Origin: Streptomyces nitrosporeus
GTDB taxonomy: Bacteria > Actinomycetota > Actinomycetes > Streptomycetales > Streptomycetaceae
Assembly (NCBI RefSeq): GCF_008704555.1
Contig: NZ_CP023702.1
Location: 3,472,001 to 3,536,000 of the forward strand
Reading direction: 5' to 3'
Length of the DNA: 64,000 bases
Shown here piece by piece: positions 31,991 to 39,216 of this stretch. Each line of letters opens with the position of its first letter. Positions within the stretch are counted from its first letter, which is position 1. The position numbers and the translations under genes were made by a program. The notes below the pieces were generated by a model, which saw nothing but the letters and a program-made list of their open reading frames with translations, made no database searches and was not told where the DNA came from.

Positions 31991-32014
31991 CGCCCACCGG
32001 GGGTCCGGTGGGCG
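31991..32014 (-). terminator. Terminator after the nitrobindin-like gene
   Basis: CGCCCACCGG-GGGT-CCGGTGGGCG is a perfect 10-bp stem with a 4-nt loop, extended by flanking GGGCGG/CCGCCC. It lies 57 nt past the stop. Confidence 0.65.
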
Positions 32015-32070
32015 GGACGGCCCGCCGCCCGCCGGGGCCCCGGGACGGGCCGCCCGGGTGAGGAGTCCGG

Positions 32071-32643
32071 CTACTTGAAGAACGCGATGCCGTCGTCAGG
32101 CATGTCACCGAGGCTCTTCGCCATCGCGGCGACCTCCTCCGGGGTGACGACCTTCTTCAGGTGCGCCGACATGTACGGGCGCAGCTCCACGTCGGGGGTC
32201 GCCTTCTCGCCGACCCACATCAGGTCGCTGTTCACATAGCCGTAGAGCCGCTTGCCGCCGCTGTAGGGCCCGGACGCCGCGGTACGGGCGACCGCGTCGG
32301 TGACGACGTCGATCTGCGGCTTCTGCTTGGCCAGCTCGCCGTACCAGACCTCGACGATGCCCTGGTCGCGGACCATGACGATCTCGACCTTGCGGTCCTT
32401 GTCGATGCGCCAGTAACCGGACTCGCTCTCCAGGGGCTTGACCTGGTTGCCCTCGGCGTCCAGCACCCAGGAGTGCGAGACGTACTCGAGGAAGTCACGG
32501 CCGTCGTGGCTGAAGGTGACCTCCTGGCCGAAGTTGCACTTCTCGGCGCCGGGGAAGTCGGAGACACCCGCACCCGCCCAGTTGCCGAGGAGGAAGGCCA
32601 GCGGCACGAGGTCCGGGTGGAGGTCGGACGGAATCTCGATCAT
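32071..32643 (-). CDS. FABP/nitrobindin-like heme-binding beta-barrel protein
   Basis: The 190-aa product is a ten-strand barrel of the nitrobindin family. GNWAGAG (residues 20-26) is the GxWxGxG motif, and a His near residue 165 (MSAHLKKVV) is the expected heme ligand. Nitrobindins bind ferric heme and isomerise peroxynitrite or bind NO. LEYVSHSWVLDAEG and WYGELAKQKPQIDV are barrel strands. It lies upstream of nur on the same strand, separated by a terminator. Confidence 0.9.
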   Translation of the reverse strand: MIEIPSDLHPDLVPLAFLLGNWAGAGVSDFPGAEKCNFGQEVTFSHDGRDFLEYVSHSWVLDAEGNQVKPLESESGYWRIDKDRKVEIVMVRDQGIVEVWYGELAKQKPQIDVVTDAVARTAASGPYSGGKRLYGYVNSDLMWVGEKATPDVELRPYMSAHLKKVVTPEEVAAMAKSLGDMPDDGIAFFK

Positions 32644-32692
32644 GAGCGGCTCAGACGATCTGTGAGGGTGTACGGGAGATGTTCGGCGAGGG

Positions 32693-32794
32693 TCAGCGCT
32701 GGCCCTGGTACAGCTTCTTCACGGTCACCGCGGCGAAGGCGAGCACGCCCACGCAGACCAGGACCAGTAGGGCGGAGAAGAAAACCTCAAGCAC
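32693..32794 (-). CDS. 33-residue single-pass membrane peptide
   Basis: A GTG at 32794 preceded by GAGGAG at a good distance opens MLEVFFSALLVLVCVGVLAF, then AAVTVKKLYQGQR. One transmembrane helix and a positive cytoplasmic end make a typical small membrane protein. It is the gene immediately upstream of the nitrobindin-like gene (49 nt gap), so they may be co-transcribed. Such peptides often modulate larger membrane proteins; the function here is unknown. Confidence 0.75.
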   Translation of the reverse strand: MLEVFFSALLVLVCVGVLAFAAVTVKKLYQGQR

Positions 32795-32893
32795 GGGAGC
32801 TCCTCGGTGACGGCATGACGGCAGAACGGGGCCGGGCCCCAGCCTAATGGGTGGGGCCCGGCCGCGGCGGTCCGGGGTTTCCCCCGGGCCCCG

Positions 32894-33772
32894 TCATCCC
32901 AGCAGCTGGTTCTGCAGGACGACGGTCTGGTGGAAGGGGACCTTCAGATCGCTCCCTTGGCCCTCCTGGCGGTGGACGATCAGCGCCAGGGTGTCACCGG
33001 CCTGCACATAGGCGGCGCGCATGTGCTCCCTGCCGTTCTTCGCGGGGTCCGTGTACACGTAGGCGACGGTGCCCGGGACCTTGCCGTCGCCTTCCCAGTC
33101 CTCGTCGAAGACGAGCTCCTTCTTCCCTTCGAGCGCCTCGCCCGGACCGCTGCCGATGTACAGGTCGTCCCGGAACGCCATGGCGTAACCCACCGAATTG
33201 AACCGGAGGAGGTAGACGCGGGACTCCGTGCCGTCCGGCATGGTCCATCCGCGGACCGCGATGTGGCGCAGGGCGGAGTCCCTGAGCTCACCGGTGACCC
33301 GTTCGCGGCTTCCCTCCCCGTACTCCGACGCGAACTGTTCCGGAGTCGTCCAGCCACCCGTGAGCTTCTTGTCCACGGTGGCGCCCTCCGGAGCCGGGAT
33401 CAGCAGCTTCCGCAGGTCGGCGTGGTGGATCTGGGCCGTGTTGCCCGGGTTGAACGGCCGGGGGGACCCCTCGGGCAGAGCCGGAAGGCTCAGTTCCGGA
33501 TAGTCCCAGCGCCCATCGCCCTCCGTGGCCAGCCCCGGCACGTCGGTGCGCTCCATGGAGGCGATCCCGAAGGCCGTGCCCGTGCCCACCGCGCCGAACA
33601 CCAGCACGGCCGCGGTCCAGCGGGCGACGGCCCGCAGCACCCTGCGCGGGGGCTTCACCGGAACGGGGCCGCCGTCCTGCCCGGCGGATGCCCCGGCCGG
33701 GGCGGGCGGGAGCACGGGGGCGGGTTCGCCGACGGGTGCGGCCTCGGCGGGTGTCACCGTCTGCTCGCTCAT
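32894..33772 (-). CDS. Single-pass membrane protein, paralog C of three
   Basis: The 292-aa product has a Pro/Ala-rich cytoplasmic N-terminus (about 1-48), one helix (VARWTAAVLVFGAVGTGTAFGI, about 53-74) and a large extracytoplasmic domain. That domain contains ADLRKLLIPAPEGA (about 125-138), shared in form with its two upstream neighbours, and ends VPFHQTVVLQNQLLG. No catalytic motif or known family was seen. Its ATG overlaps the stop of the preceding gene (ATGA). The three genes form a translationally coupled operon. Confidence 0.8.
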   Translation of the reverse strand: MSEQTVTPAEAAPVGEPAPVLPPAPAGASAGQDGGPVPVKPPRRVLRAVARWTAAVLVFGAVGTGTAFGIASMERTDVPGLATEGDGRWDYPELSLPALPEGSPRPFNPGNTAQIHHADLRKLLIPAPEGATVDKKLTGGWTTPEQFASEYGEGSRERVTGELRDSALRHIAVRGWTMPDGTESRVYLLRFNSVGYAMAFRDDLYIGSGPGEALEGKKELVFDEDWEGDGKVPGTVAYVYTDPAKNGREHMRAAYVQAGDTLALIVHRQEGQGSDLKVPFHQTVVLQNQLLG

Positions 33773-34650
33773 ACGTACTCCCCCGGGGACGCGATGTGGT
33801 CCATCTGGTCCTTGAGCAGATCGGCCACCCCGCCCTTGTCGAACGGCCTGGTGCCCGAGGCGCTGAGGCTGATGCTCAGCTCGCCGTCGTACGCCACGCA
33901 CTCCATGCCGCCGAGATCGACGGTGCCTCCCTCGGCGTCCTTCTCCACGGGCATGAGGAAGCAGGCGGCGTGCTTGTGCCCCTTGACGGAGGGCCCCTTG
34001 CGGAAGGAGCCCATCGCCTCCATCAGTTCCTTCCGGAACGCATAGGTGCCACGGACGGCCTCACGGTCGAGCATCTTGGTGATCGTCGTCCGGACCACCA
34101 GATCGGCGCTGACCGCGCTGTACGTGCGCACGGCGACGCCCTTGATCTCCAGCTTCTCGATCGCGTTGTCGAACGCGCGCCGCTCCTTGCCCGCCAGGCC
34201 CCGTCCGGACTCCTTCATGGCGGCGGTGGCCTTCTTCCCACTGGCCTCGCTGTCGTTGCCCTCGGCGTCCGCGTCCGGGCCCAGCGCATAGCCGTCGGGC
34301 ACCGGGAGCAGCAGCCGGCTCAGCTCCGTGTCGTGGCGGCCGGCCCCCACGTCGCCCGCGGGATCCCTGCCGGGCGCCTTGCCGCCCTCCTGCCAGACCC
34401 TGGTCTTCGCCGTACGGTCCGCGCCGTCCACCGCGGACACGGTGTAGGCACCGGCACCGCCGACCGCGCCGAGCACCAGGACGAAGGGCAGCACCGTGAG
34501 GACGATCCGCCCGGCCTTCCCCGGCCGCCCGGCGGGGGCGGGAACAGCGGCGGGGGTGTCCGTGCCGGCAGGGGCTGCGGCAGGGGCGTCCGTGCCGGTC
34601 CCGGCGGGCTCCCGGTCCTTGCCCGGCTCCGGTGTGGTCACGTCGTTCAC
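33769..34650 (-). CDS. Single-pass membrane protein, paralog B of three
   Basis: The 293-aa product has a Pro/Ala/Thr-rich N-terminus (about 1-47), a helix (IVLTVLPFVLVLGAVGGAGAY) and an outer domain with DTELSRLLLPVPDGYALG (about 108-125), a parallel to paralogs A and C. Two cysteines (AACFLMP and GMECVAY) could form a disulfide. The C-terminus is KGGVADLLKDQMDHIASPGEYV. It is coupled to genes on both sides by 4-nt overlaps. The function is unknown. Confidence 0.8.
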   Translation of the reverse strand: MNDVTTPEPGKDREPAGTGTDAPAAAPAGTDTPAAVPAPAGRPGKAGRIVLTVLPFVLVLGAVGGAGAYTVSAVDGADRTAKTRVWQEGGKAPGRDPAGDVGAGRHDTELSRLLLPVPDGYALGPDADAEGNDSEASGKKATAAMKESGRGLAGKERRAFDNAIEKLEIKGVAVRTYSAVSADLVVRTTITKMLDREAVRGTYAFRKELMEAMGSFRKGPSVKGHKHAACFLMPVEKDAEGGTVDLGGMECVAYDGELSISLSASGTRPFDKGGVADLLKDQMDHIASPGEYV

Positions 34651-35522
34651 AGTCGCTCCAGCTGTCGTTCGGCCAGGCTGCGGATGTCCTTCTTGCTGAT
34701 GGGCTTCGTGTCGTAGATGCCGACCTCCATCATCACGTCGCCCCGGTGCGCGATCGCCCTGGCCCGGTACACCGGCAGGTAGCCCGGCTCCCTGTCGACC
34801 TCGTAGAGGTAGTAGCGGCCGTCAGCGCTGCCTTTCAGAGGGTCGCCCTCGTTCCCGGCGCCGACACCGCTCTCGCTCATGTACGACAGCTGCCCATCGG
34901 CGTGCTCGACCGCACCGGTCTCGGCACCGCTGCGGAACTGGACGAGCGTCACGCCCACGGTGCGGTTGCCCCGCTCCCAGGACGCGCCGGCGATCCTGCG
35001 GAGGTCCCCGCTCAGGAGCTTCTCGTACATGTGGCCCTCGTTCCGGAAGGAACGGGCGTAATCCGCCAGGTCGATCCAGCCGTCGACCGCCTCGAAGCCC
35101 TCTTCCTCCCGGTATCCCTTCGGCTTGGCCACCAGCAGCTTGCGCAGGTCGCCGTCCGCGCGGGCCAGGCGGTCCTCGTCGGCCGGAAGCGGTCCGGGTG
35201 CCTCGTCCGCCGGAAGTGCCTTCGCCGGGTAGCCGAGGCCCGGCTGCGACAGCGCGGCCAGGGGGGTGGGGGGCCGCTCGGCCTGGATGCCGTATCCCAC
35301 GGCGGCCCCGCCGGCGATGCCGAGCAGCGCGGCGGCCGCGATCAGCAGGGCCGTCCGGCCGCGCGGGCGGGACCGGACGGCCGCCGGCGCACCGGCCGGG
35401 GCGGCGGGCGGCGCGTCGGCGGGTGTGACGGACCCCACCACGGGCTGCGGACCGGCCGGTGCGGCGGCGAGCGTGACGGGCGCCTCCGCCGGAGCATCAG
35501 GAATGGTGTCGTTCGGTTCCAA
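34647..35522 (-). CDS. Single-pass membrane protein, paralog A of three
   Basis: The 291-aa product begins at TTG 35522, five nt after GGGGGGA; GTG 35573 is an in-frame alternative with no such signal. It has a Pro/Ala-rich N-terminus, a helix (ALLIAAAALLGIAGGAAVGYGI, about 60-81) and an outer domain with DGDLRKLLVAKPKGYREEEG (about 118-137). It ends KKDIRSLAERQLERL. As in its two downstream paralogs, the N-terminus faces the cytoplasm. No enzyme motif is seen; a membrane stress or regulatory role is a guess. Confidence 0.78.
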   Translation of the reverse strand: MEPNDTIPDAPAEAPVTLAAAPAGPQPVVGSVTPADAPPAAPAGAPAAVRSRPRGRTALLIAAAALLGIAGGAAVGYGIQAERPPTPLAALSQPGLGYPAKALPADEAPGPLPADEDRLARADGDLRKLLVAKPKGYREEEGFEAVDGWIDLADYARSFRNEGHMYEKLLSGDLRRIAGASWERGNRTVGVTLVQFRSGAETGAVEHADGQLSYMSESGVGAGNEGDPLKGSADGRYYLYEVDREPGYLPVYRARAIAHRGDVMMEVGIYDTKPISKKDIRSLAERQLERL

Positions 35523-35615
35523 AAGGGTCCCCCCATAGAGACCTGAGGCACGGATTCCGTTACCCGCGCACACAACTGACCCACAGGTACAGGGGGAGGT
35601 TGTTCACCGGACGAT

Positions 35616-35621
35616 TACAGT
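35616..35621 (+). promoter_or_regulatory. -10 element of leaderless dsrE-like gene
   Basis: TACAGT ends 7 nt before ATG 35629. Confidence 0.5.
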
Positions 35622-35628
35622 TCGGTAC

Positions 35629-35991
35629 ATGTCCAAGAAGCTCGTGATCAAGGTGACTGCCGGGGCCGATTCCGCCGAGCGGTGCTCACAGGCCTTCACC
35701 GTGGCGGCCGTGGCCGTGGCCAGCGGGGTCGAGGTCTCGCTCTGGCTGACCGGGGAGTCCGCCTGGTTCGCCCTGCCCGGCCGGGCCGCCGCGTTCGAAC
35801 TGCCGCACTCCGCACCGCTGGTGGACCTGCTCGACGCGGTCCGGGCGGGCGGGCGCATCACTCTCTGCACCCAGTGCGCGGCCCGGCGCGACATCACGGA
35901 GAAGGACGTCCTGGAGGGCGTACGCATCGCCGGGGCCCAGGTGTTCGTCCAGGAGGCCATGGCCGACGGCACCCAGGCCCTGGTCTACTGA
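35629..35991 (+). CDS. DsrE/DsrF-family sulfur-relay-like protein
   Basis: The 120-aa product has the DsrE fold: KLVIKVTAGADSAERCSQAFTVAAVAVASGVEVSLWLTGESAWFAL (about 4-48), then VDLLDAVRAGGRITLCTQCAARRDITEKDVLEG. The pair CTQC could carry persulfide sulfur, as in TusD/DsrE. It may take part in sulfur transfer with the rhodanese about 1 kb away. The family name is supported by fold pattern only. Confidence 0.8.
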   Translation: MSKKLVIKVTAGADSAERCSQAFTVAAVAVASGVEVSLWLTGESAWFALPGRAAAFELPHSAPLVDLLDAVRAGGRITLCTQCAARRDITEKDVLEGVRIAGAQVFVQEAMADGTQALVY

Positions 35992-36013
35992 CCGGCTCCG
36001 CCGGCCGGCCGCG

Positions 36014-36421
36014 TCAGGGGGTGTCCCGGCGTCTCCTCCCGTCGAGCTCGCCCCACCAGGCGTCCGACTCCGGGTCGCCGGTGCCCGCCGCTCCGTCGGC
36101 GCGGACGTCATCACCGCGGGCACCGTCCCGGCGGACACCGTCACCGCGGGTACGGTCACCGCGGGCGCCGCGGTCTTCGCCGCCGGGCGGCGGGCGGTCG
36201 GGGCGTGCGGGTCTCCTCGGCGCCGGGTCGTCCCACCACCGGTCGTCCGGGCCGCGCCGGTTGGCGACCACCGCCGCGGCCGGCGGGATGACCATCGCCA
36301 CCACGCACATCGCCACGGCCGCCGGGACGGACCAGAGCCGCACGAACGCCCAGGCGGACACGAACAGTACGAGGCATCCGCCCATCATCAGGAAGTAGAC
36401 GCGCCTGCGTCGGGCGTACAT
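36014..36421 (-). CDS. DUF3099 family membrane protein
   Basis: The 135-aa product has two hydrophobic helices (about 8-28 and 33-52) typical of DUF3099: RRVYFLMMGGCLVLFVSAWAFVRLWSVPAAVAMCVVAMVIPPAAAVVANRRG. A disordered tail of Arg/Gly/Asp follows. It is a small actinobacterial membrane protein of unknown function. A TACGCT box six nt before the ATG suggests leaderless expression. Confidence 0.85.
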   Translation of the reverse strand: MYARRRRVYFLMMGGCLVLFVSAWAFVRLWSVPAAVAMCVVAMVIPPAAAVVANRRGPDDRWWDDPAPRRPARPDRPPPGGEDRGARGDRTRGDGVRRDGARGDDVRADGAAGTGDPESDAWWGELDGRRRRDTP

Positions 36422-36427
36422 GTCTCC

Positions 36428-36433
36428 AGCGTA
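36428..36433 (-). promoter_or_regulatory. -10 element of leaderless DUF3099 gene
   Basis: TACGCT on the minus strand ends 6 nt before ATG 36421. Confidence 0.45.
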
Positions 36434-36479
36434 GGACCGGAACGGCTCCGCGTCAGGACGGCCCGCTCCGAAACGGCGC

Positions 36480-36533
36480 GGAGGGCCGCACCCCGGCTCA
36501 GGTGGCGTCCAACCCCCTGGGGTGCGGCCCTCC
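36480..36533 (-). terminator. 15-bp perfect stem after the sulfurtransferase operon
   Basis: GGAGGGCCGCACCCC and GGGGTGCGGCCCTCC are separated by 24 nt, 46 nt downstream of the DUF1416 stop. Confidence 0.75.
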
Positions 36534-36579
36534 GGCCGGTCCGTGCGCGAACCGCGCGGCGAGAAGAGCCCGCCGTGTG

Positions 36580-36867
36580 TCAGACGGCGATCGCGACCTC
36601 GGCGAGGCCGCCCGTCTGCGCCACGACGGTGCGGTCGGCGGTGCCGCCCGGGACCAGGGCGCGGACCGTCCAGGTGCCCTCGGCCGCGTAGAAGCGGAAC
36701 TGCCCGGTCGCCGAGGTCGGGACCTCGGCGGTGAACTCACCGGTCGAGTCCAGCAGGCGCACGTAGCCGGTGACGGGCTCGCCGTCGCGGGTCACGCTGC
36801 CCTGGATGGTCGTCTCGCCGGGCTTGATCGTCGAAGCGTCGGGGCCACCGGCCTGTGCTCCACACAT
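36580..36867 (-). CDS. DUF1416 family protein
   Basis: The 95-aa product matches the DUF1416 family that follows thiosulfate sulfurtransferase genes in actinobacteria. MCGAQAGG at the N-terminus, GETTIQGSVTRDGEPVTGYVRLLDSTGEFTAEVPTSATGQFRFYAA and TWTVRALVPGG describe a beta-sandwich. The Cys at residue 2 may be involved in sulfur transfer. It lies 67 nt after the sulfurtransferase gene and before a strong terminator. Confidence 0.9.
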   Translation of the reverse strand: MCGAQAGGPDASTIKPGETTIQGSVTRDGEPVTGYVRLLDSTGEFTAEVPTSATGQFRFYAAEGTWTVRALVPGGTADRTVVAQTGGLAEVAIAV

Positions 36868-36934
36868 GGTGTTCTGTCCTTCGGGTCGCGGTCCTGCGGT
36901 ACCCGCCGCGGAATCAGCGGTACCTGCTGCGGAA

Positions 36935-37774
36935 TTACTTGTTGGCGCCGAGCTCGATCGGCACACCGACGAGGGAGCCGTACTCGGTCCACGAACCGTC
37001 GTAGTTCTTGACGTTCTCCTGGCCGAGCAGCTCGTGCAGGACGAACCACGTGAGCGCCGAGCGCTCACCGATACGGCAGTAGGCGATGGTGTCCTTGGAG
37101 AGGTCGACCTGCTCGTTCTCGTACAGGGCCTTGAGCTCGTCGTCCGACTTGAACGTGCCGTCGTCGTTGGCGTTCTTCGACCACGGGATGTTGCGGGCGC
37201 TCGGCACGTGGCCCGGGCGCTGCGACTGCTCCTGCGGGAGGTGCGCCGGGGCGAGCAGCTTGCCGCTGAACTCGTCGGGCGACCGCACGTCGACCAGGTT
37301 CTGGCTGCCGATGGCGGCCACGACGTCGTCGCGGTAGGCGCGGATCGACTCGTCCTGCGGCTTGGCCTTGTACTGGGTGGCCGGGCGCGTCGGGACGGCG
37401 TCGGTCAGGTCGCGGGAGTCGAGCTCCCACTTCTTGCGGCCGCCGTCGAGGAGCTTGACGTTCTCGTGGCCGTACAGCTTGAAGTACCAGTAGGCGTACG
37501 AGGCGAACCAGTTGTTGTTGCCGCCGTAGAGCACGACCAGCGTGTCGTTGCCGATGCCCTTCTCGGACAGGAGCTTCTCGAAGCCGGCCTGGTCGACGAA
37601 GTCACGGCGGACCGGGTCCTGGAGGTCCTTCGTCCAGTCGATCCGGATCGCGTTCTTGATGTGGTTCTTCTCGTAGGCCGAGGTGTCCTCGTCGACCTCG
37701 ACGATCGCGACCTGCGGGTCGTCGATGTGGGCCTCGACCCAGTCGGCGTCGACCAGGACGTCTGCGCGGCTCAT
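36935..37774 (-). CDS. Thiosulfate sulfurtransferase (two-domain rhodanese)
   Basis: The 279-aa product has two rhodanese domains: an inactive N-terminal one (about 5-120) and a catalytic C-terminal one (about 140-275). The catalytic loop is AYCRIGERSA with the persulfide Cys at 233. LVDVRSPDEFSGKLL and ARNIPWSKN are conserved. It moves sulfane sulfur from thiosulfate to thiols or cyanide. GGAGGAG is just before the ATG. DUF1416 follows, and a 26-codon leader peptide precedes it. Confidence 0.94.
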   Translation of the reverse strand: MSRADVLVDADWVEAHIDDPQVAIVEVDEDTSAYEKNHIKNAIRIDWTKDLQDPVRRDFVDQAGFEKLLSEKGIGNDTLVVLYGGNNNWFASYAYWYFKLYGHENVKLLDGGRKKWELDSRDLTDAVPTRPATQYKAKPQDESIRAYRDDVVAAIGSQNLVDVRSPDEFSGKLLAPAHLPQEQSQRPGHVPSARNIPWSKNANDDGTFKSDDELKALYENEQVDLSKDTIAYCRIGERSALTWFVLHELLGQENVKNYDGSWTEYGSLVGVPIELGANK

Positions 37775-37910
37775 GTGTTCTCCTCCGGGGCAGTGTGCGG
37801 CGGGGTGGTGCTGGGCGTACGCGCGGGCATTCGGCACCGCAGGCGTACGGAAGGCACGGGCTCGGCCCTGACGTCGTCGAAGGGCCCGGGGAAGCGGAAG
37901 CGGGTCCCGC

Positions 37911-37991
37911 TCAGAAGGTGCGACAGAGCATGGCGGCGACGCGGCACAGGTCTACTGCCCGCCGCTTCGTGAGATCCGCCTGTCGCTTCAT
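37911..37991 (-). CDS. Leader peptide of the sulfurtransferase operon
   Basis: ATG 37991 opens MKRQADLTKRRAVDLCRVAA, then MLCRTF, and a TGA at 37911-37913. The core VDLCRVA matches a Streptomyces class of putative leader peptides found before sulfur-assimilation genes. Two Cys codons, each followed by Arg, would stall ribosomes when Cys-tRNA or Arg-tRNA is scarce. It is 136 nt upstream of the sulfurtransferase. A TACGAT -10 box seven nt before the ATG and a GTGACA -35 box 18 nt further show that this peptide is leaderless. Confidence 0.85.
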   Translation of the reverse strand: MKRQADLTKRRAVDLCRVAAMLCRTF

Positions 37992-37998
37992 GGGTCCG

Positions 37999-38028
37999 AT
38001 CGTAGGGAGGTATGGCCGGGGATGTCAC
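37999..38028 (-). promoter_or_regulatory. Promoter of the sulfurtransferase leader
   Basis: -10 TACGAT (37999-38004) and -35 GTGACA (38023-38028) with an 18-nt spacer on the minus strand. The transcript should start at the ATG of the leader peptide. Confidence 0.6.
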
Positions 38029-38032
38029 CGTG

Positions 38033-38049
38033 GTATCGAATGGTGATAC
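38033..38049. promoter_or_regulatory. Dyad upstream of the sulfurtransferase promoter
   Basis: GTATC-GAATGGT-GATAC is a 5-bp inverted repeat, just upstream of the -35 box, and may be a regulator site. Confidence 0.35.
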
Positions 38050-38190
38050 GCGATCGTCCATGATGCGAGACATCAAGCCCTCCGGATCCGTGTGCGGCAG
38101 CCCGCCGGGAAGCTCTTTCCGGGCACCATCTGCACAACGGACGGGGGCGTCTCATTATCTGGATCAGGGGCATCGGGATCAGGGCCATCC

Positions 38191-38235
38191 GGCTCGGTGT
38201 CGTCCGGCTCGGTGTCGTCCGGCTCGGTGTCGTCC
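38191..38235. repeat. 15-bp perfect tandem repeat, three copies
   Basis: GGCTCGGTGTCGTCC is repeated exactly three times (38191, 38206, 38221). Degenerate copies flank it on both sides. Confidence 0.9.
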
Positions 38236-38345
38236 GGATCGGGGCCGCCGGGCCTCCGGGCCGGTGCCGTCCGAGCCGGTGTCCCCGTCGTGGCGCGCGC
38301 CCGCCGGGGGTCACGGAACGTCCCCTCAGGTCCGGGCGGGCGGTG

Positions 38346-39041
38346 TCATCCCGCCAGGGCGATGTCCGTGCCGGACACCGAGATCTCCAGGCCGCCCGGA
38401 GCCACCTCGATCCTCTCCAGTCGCAGCCCCTCCGGCAGCCCGCCGACCTTCCGTTCGAAGTCCGTCTTGCTGCGGACGAGGTCCTCCAGGCCGGGGATGC
38501 CCTCTCCCGGAACCTCGTCGGCACGTACCTCGACGGTGTCCCCGCCCGTCAGGGCGACCGTGGAGAGCACACTGCGCGAGACGGTCTTGCCGAGCACCGG
38601 TATCTCCACCGAGCCCGTCACCTTGACCTTGCCGTTCCCGCCGTAGGCGACGGTGACGCCCTCGTCGGCCACCGCGGTGAGGTCCGCGTAGGAGACGACG
38701 GCCGTCCCGGTGGCCCTGGACGCCGTCGCGCTGGTGTAGCCGGCGCCGAGCACGACCTCGTGGAGCCGGGCGCGTATCTCGCTGATCCGGATCGTCCGGC
38801 CCGCGGCACTCGCCTCGATGTCCGAGACCTCGACGTCGACCTGGCCGAGCTCGGAACCGGCGACCTGGGTCAGGAAGGGGAAGCCCTTGATGGAGACCTC
38901 GGTCCTCCCGGTCTCCGCCCCGGCGAACCGGACCCGGCCCTCGGCCTCCGACTCGGCGAAGTACACGGCGGCGCGGTCGAGAGCGACGAAGGCGGCCCCC
39001 AGGACCACCGCCACGATCAGCAGTATTCGCAGTGCGCGCAC
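38346..39041 (-). CDS. DUF2993 family LmeA-like secreted/lipid-binding protein
   Basis: The 231-aa product has an N-terminal signal anchor (RILLIVAVVLGAAFVAL, about 5-21) and a DUF2993 domain. The mycobacterial relative LmeA binds phosphoinositides and works in lipomannan maturation. FAESEAEGRVRFAGAETGRTEVSIKGFPFLTQVAGSELGQVDVEVSDIEASA (about 28-80) is characteristic. It ends EVAPGGLEISVSGTDIALAG. The role in Streptomyces is unknown. Confidence 0.85.
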   Translation of the reverse strand: MRALRILLIVAVVLGAAFVALDRAAVYFAESEAEGRVRFAGAETGRTEVSIKGFPFLTQVAGSELGQVDVEVSDIEASAAGRTIRISEIRARLHEVVLGAGYTSATASRATGTAVVSYADLTAVADEGVTVAYGGNGKVKVTGSVEIPVLGKTVSRSVLSTVALTGGDTVEVRADEVPGEGIPGLEDLVRSKTDFERKVGGLPEGLRLERIEVAPGGLEISVSGTDIALAG

Positions 39042-39133
39042 GCCTGTCGCTCCCCCGCTCGGATCCGGCGGACCCAGGTGCCCGCCGGTCTGCCGCCGTT
39101 GCCCGGCGTGCCTGAAATGATCGACGTACGGGC

Positions 39134-39178
39134 GGGCCCGCCGGTTCCCTCCGTCCCGGAGACGGACACGGCGGGCCC
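39134..39178 (-). terminator. Terminator after the large membrane protein gene
   Basis: GGGCCCGCCG and CGGCGGGCCC form a 10-bp stem. Inside it TCCGTC and GACGGA form a second perfect stem. It lies 39 nt after the stop codon. Confidence 0.7.
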
Positions 39179-39216
39179 TTCGGTACGGCTCCGCGCGGGG
39201 GCCGGACGGTGCTTCC

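Larger units (their letters stand above)
38029..38345. other. Intergenic region with tandem repeats
   Basis: This 317-bp gap follows the DUF2993 stop. It holds the dyad at 38033-38049 and the 15-bp tandem repeat at 38191-38235. The DUF2993 frame stays open for another 90 codons, but no start signal was seen. Confidence 0.45.

Noticed and set aside
35601..35611. Single GTTCACC unit before the dsrE-like gene as a PHO box
   Set aside because: Only one 11-nt unit is present with no second copy in register, so it is probably chance.
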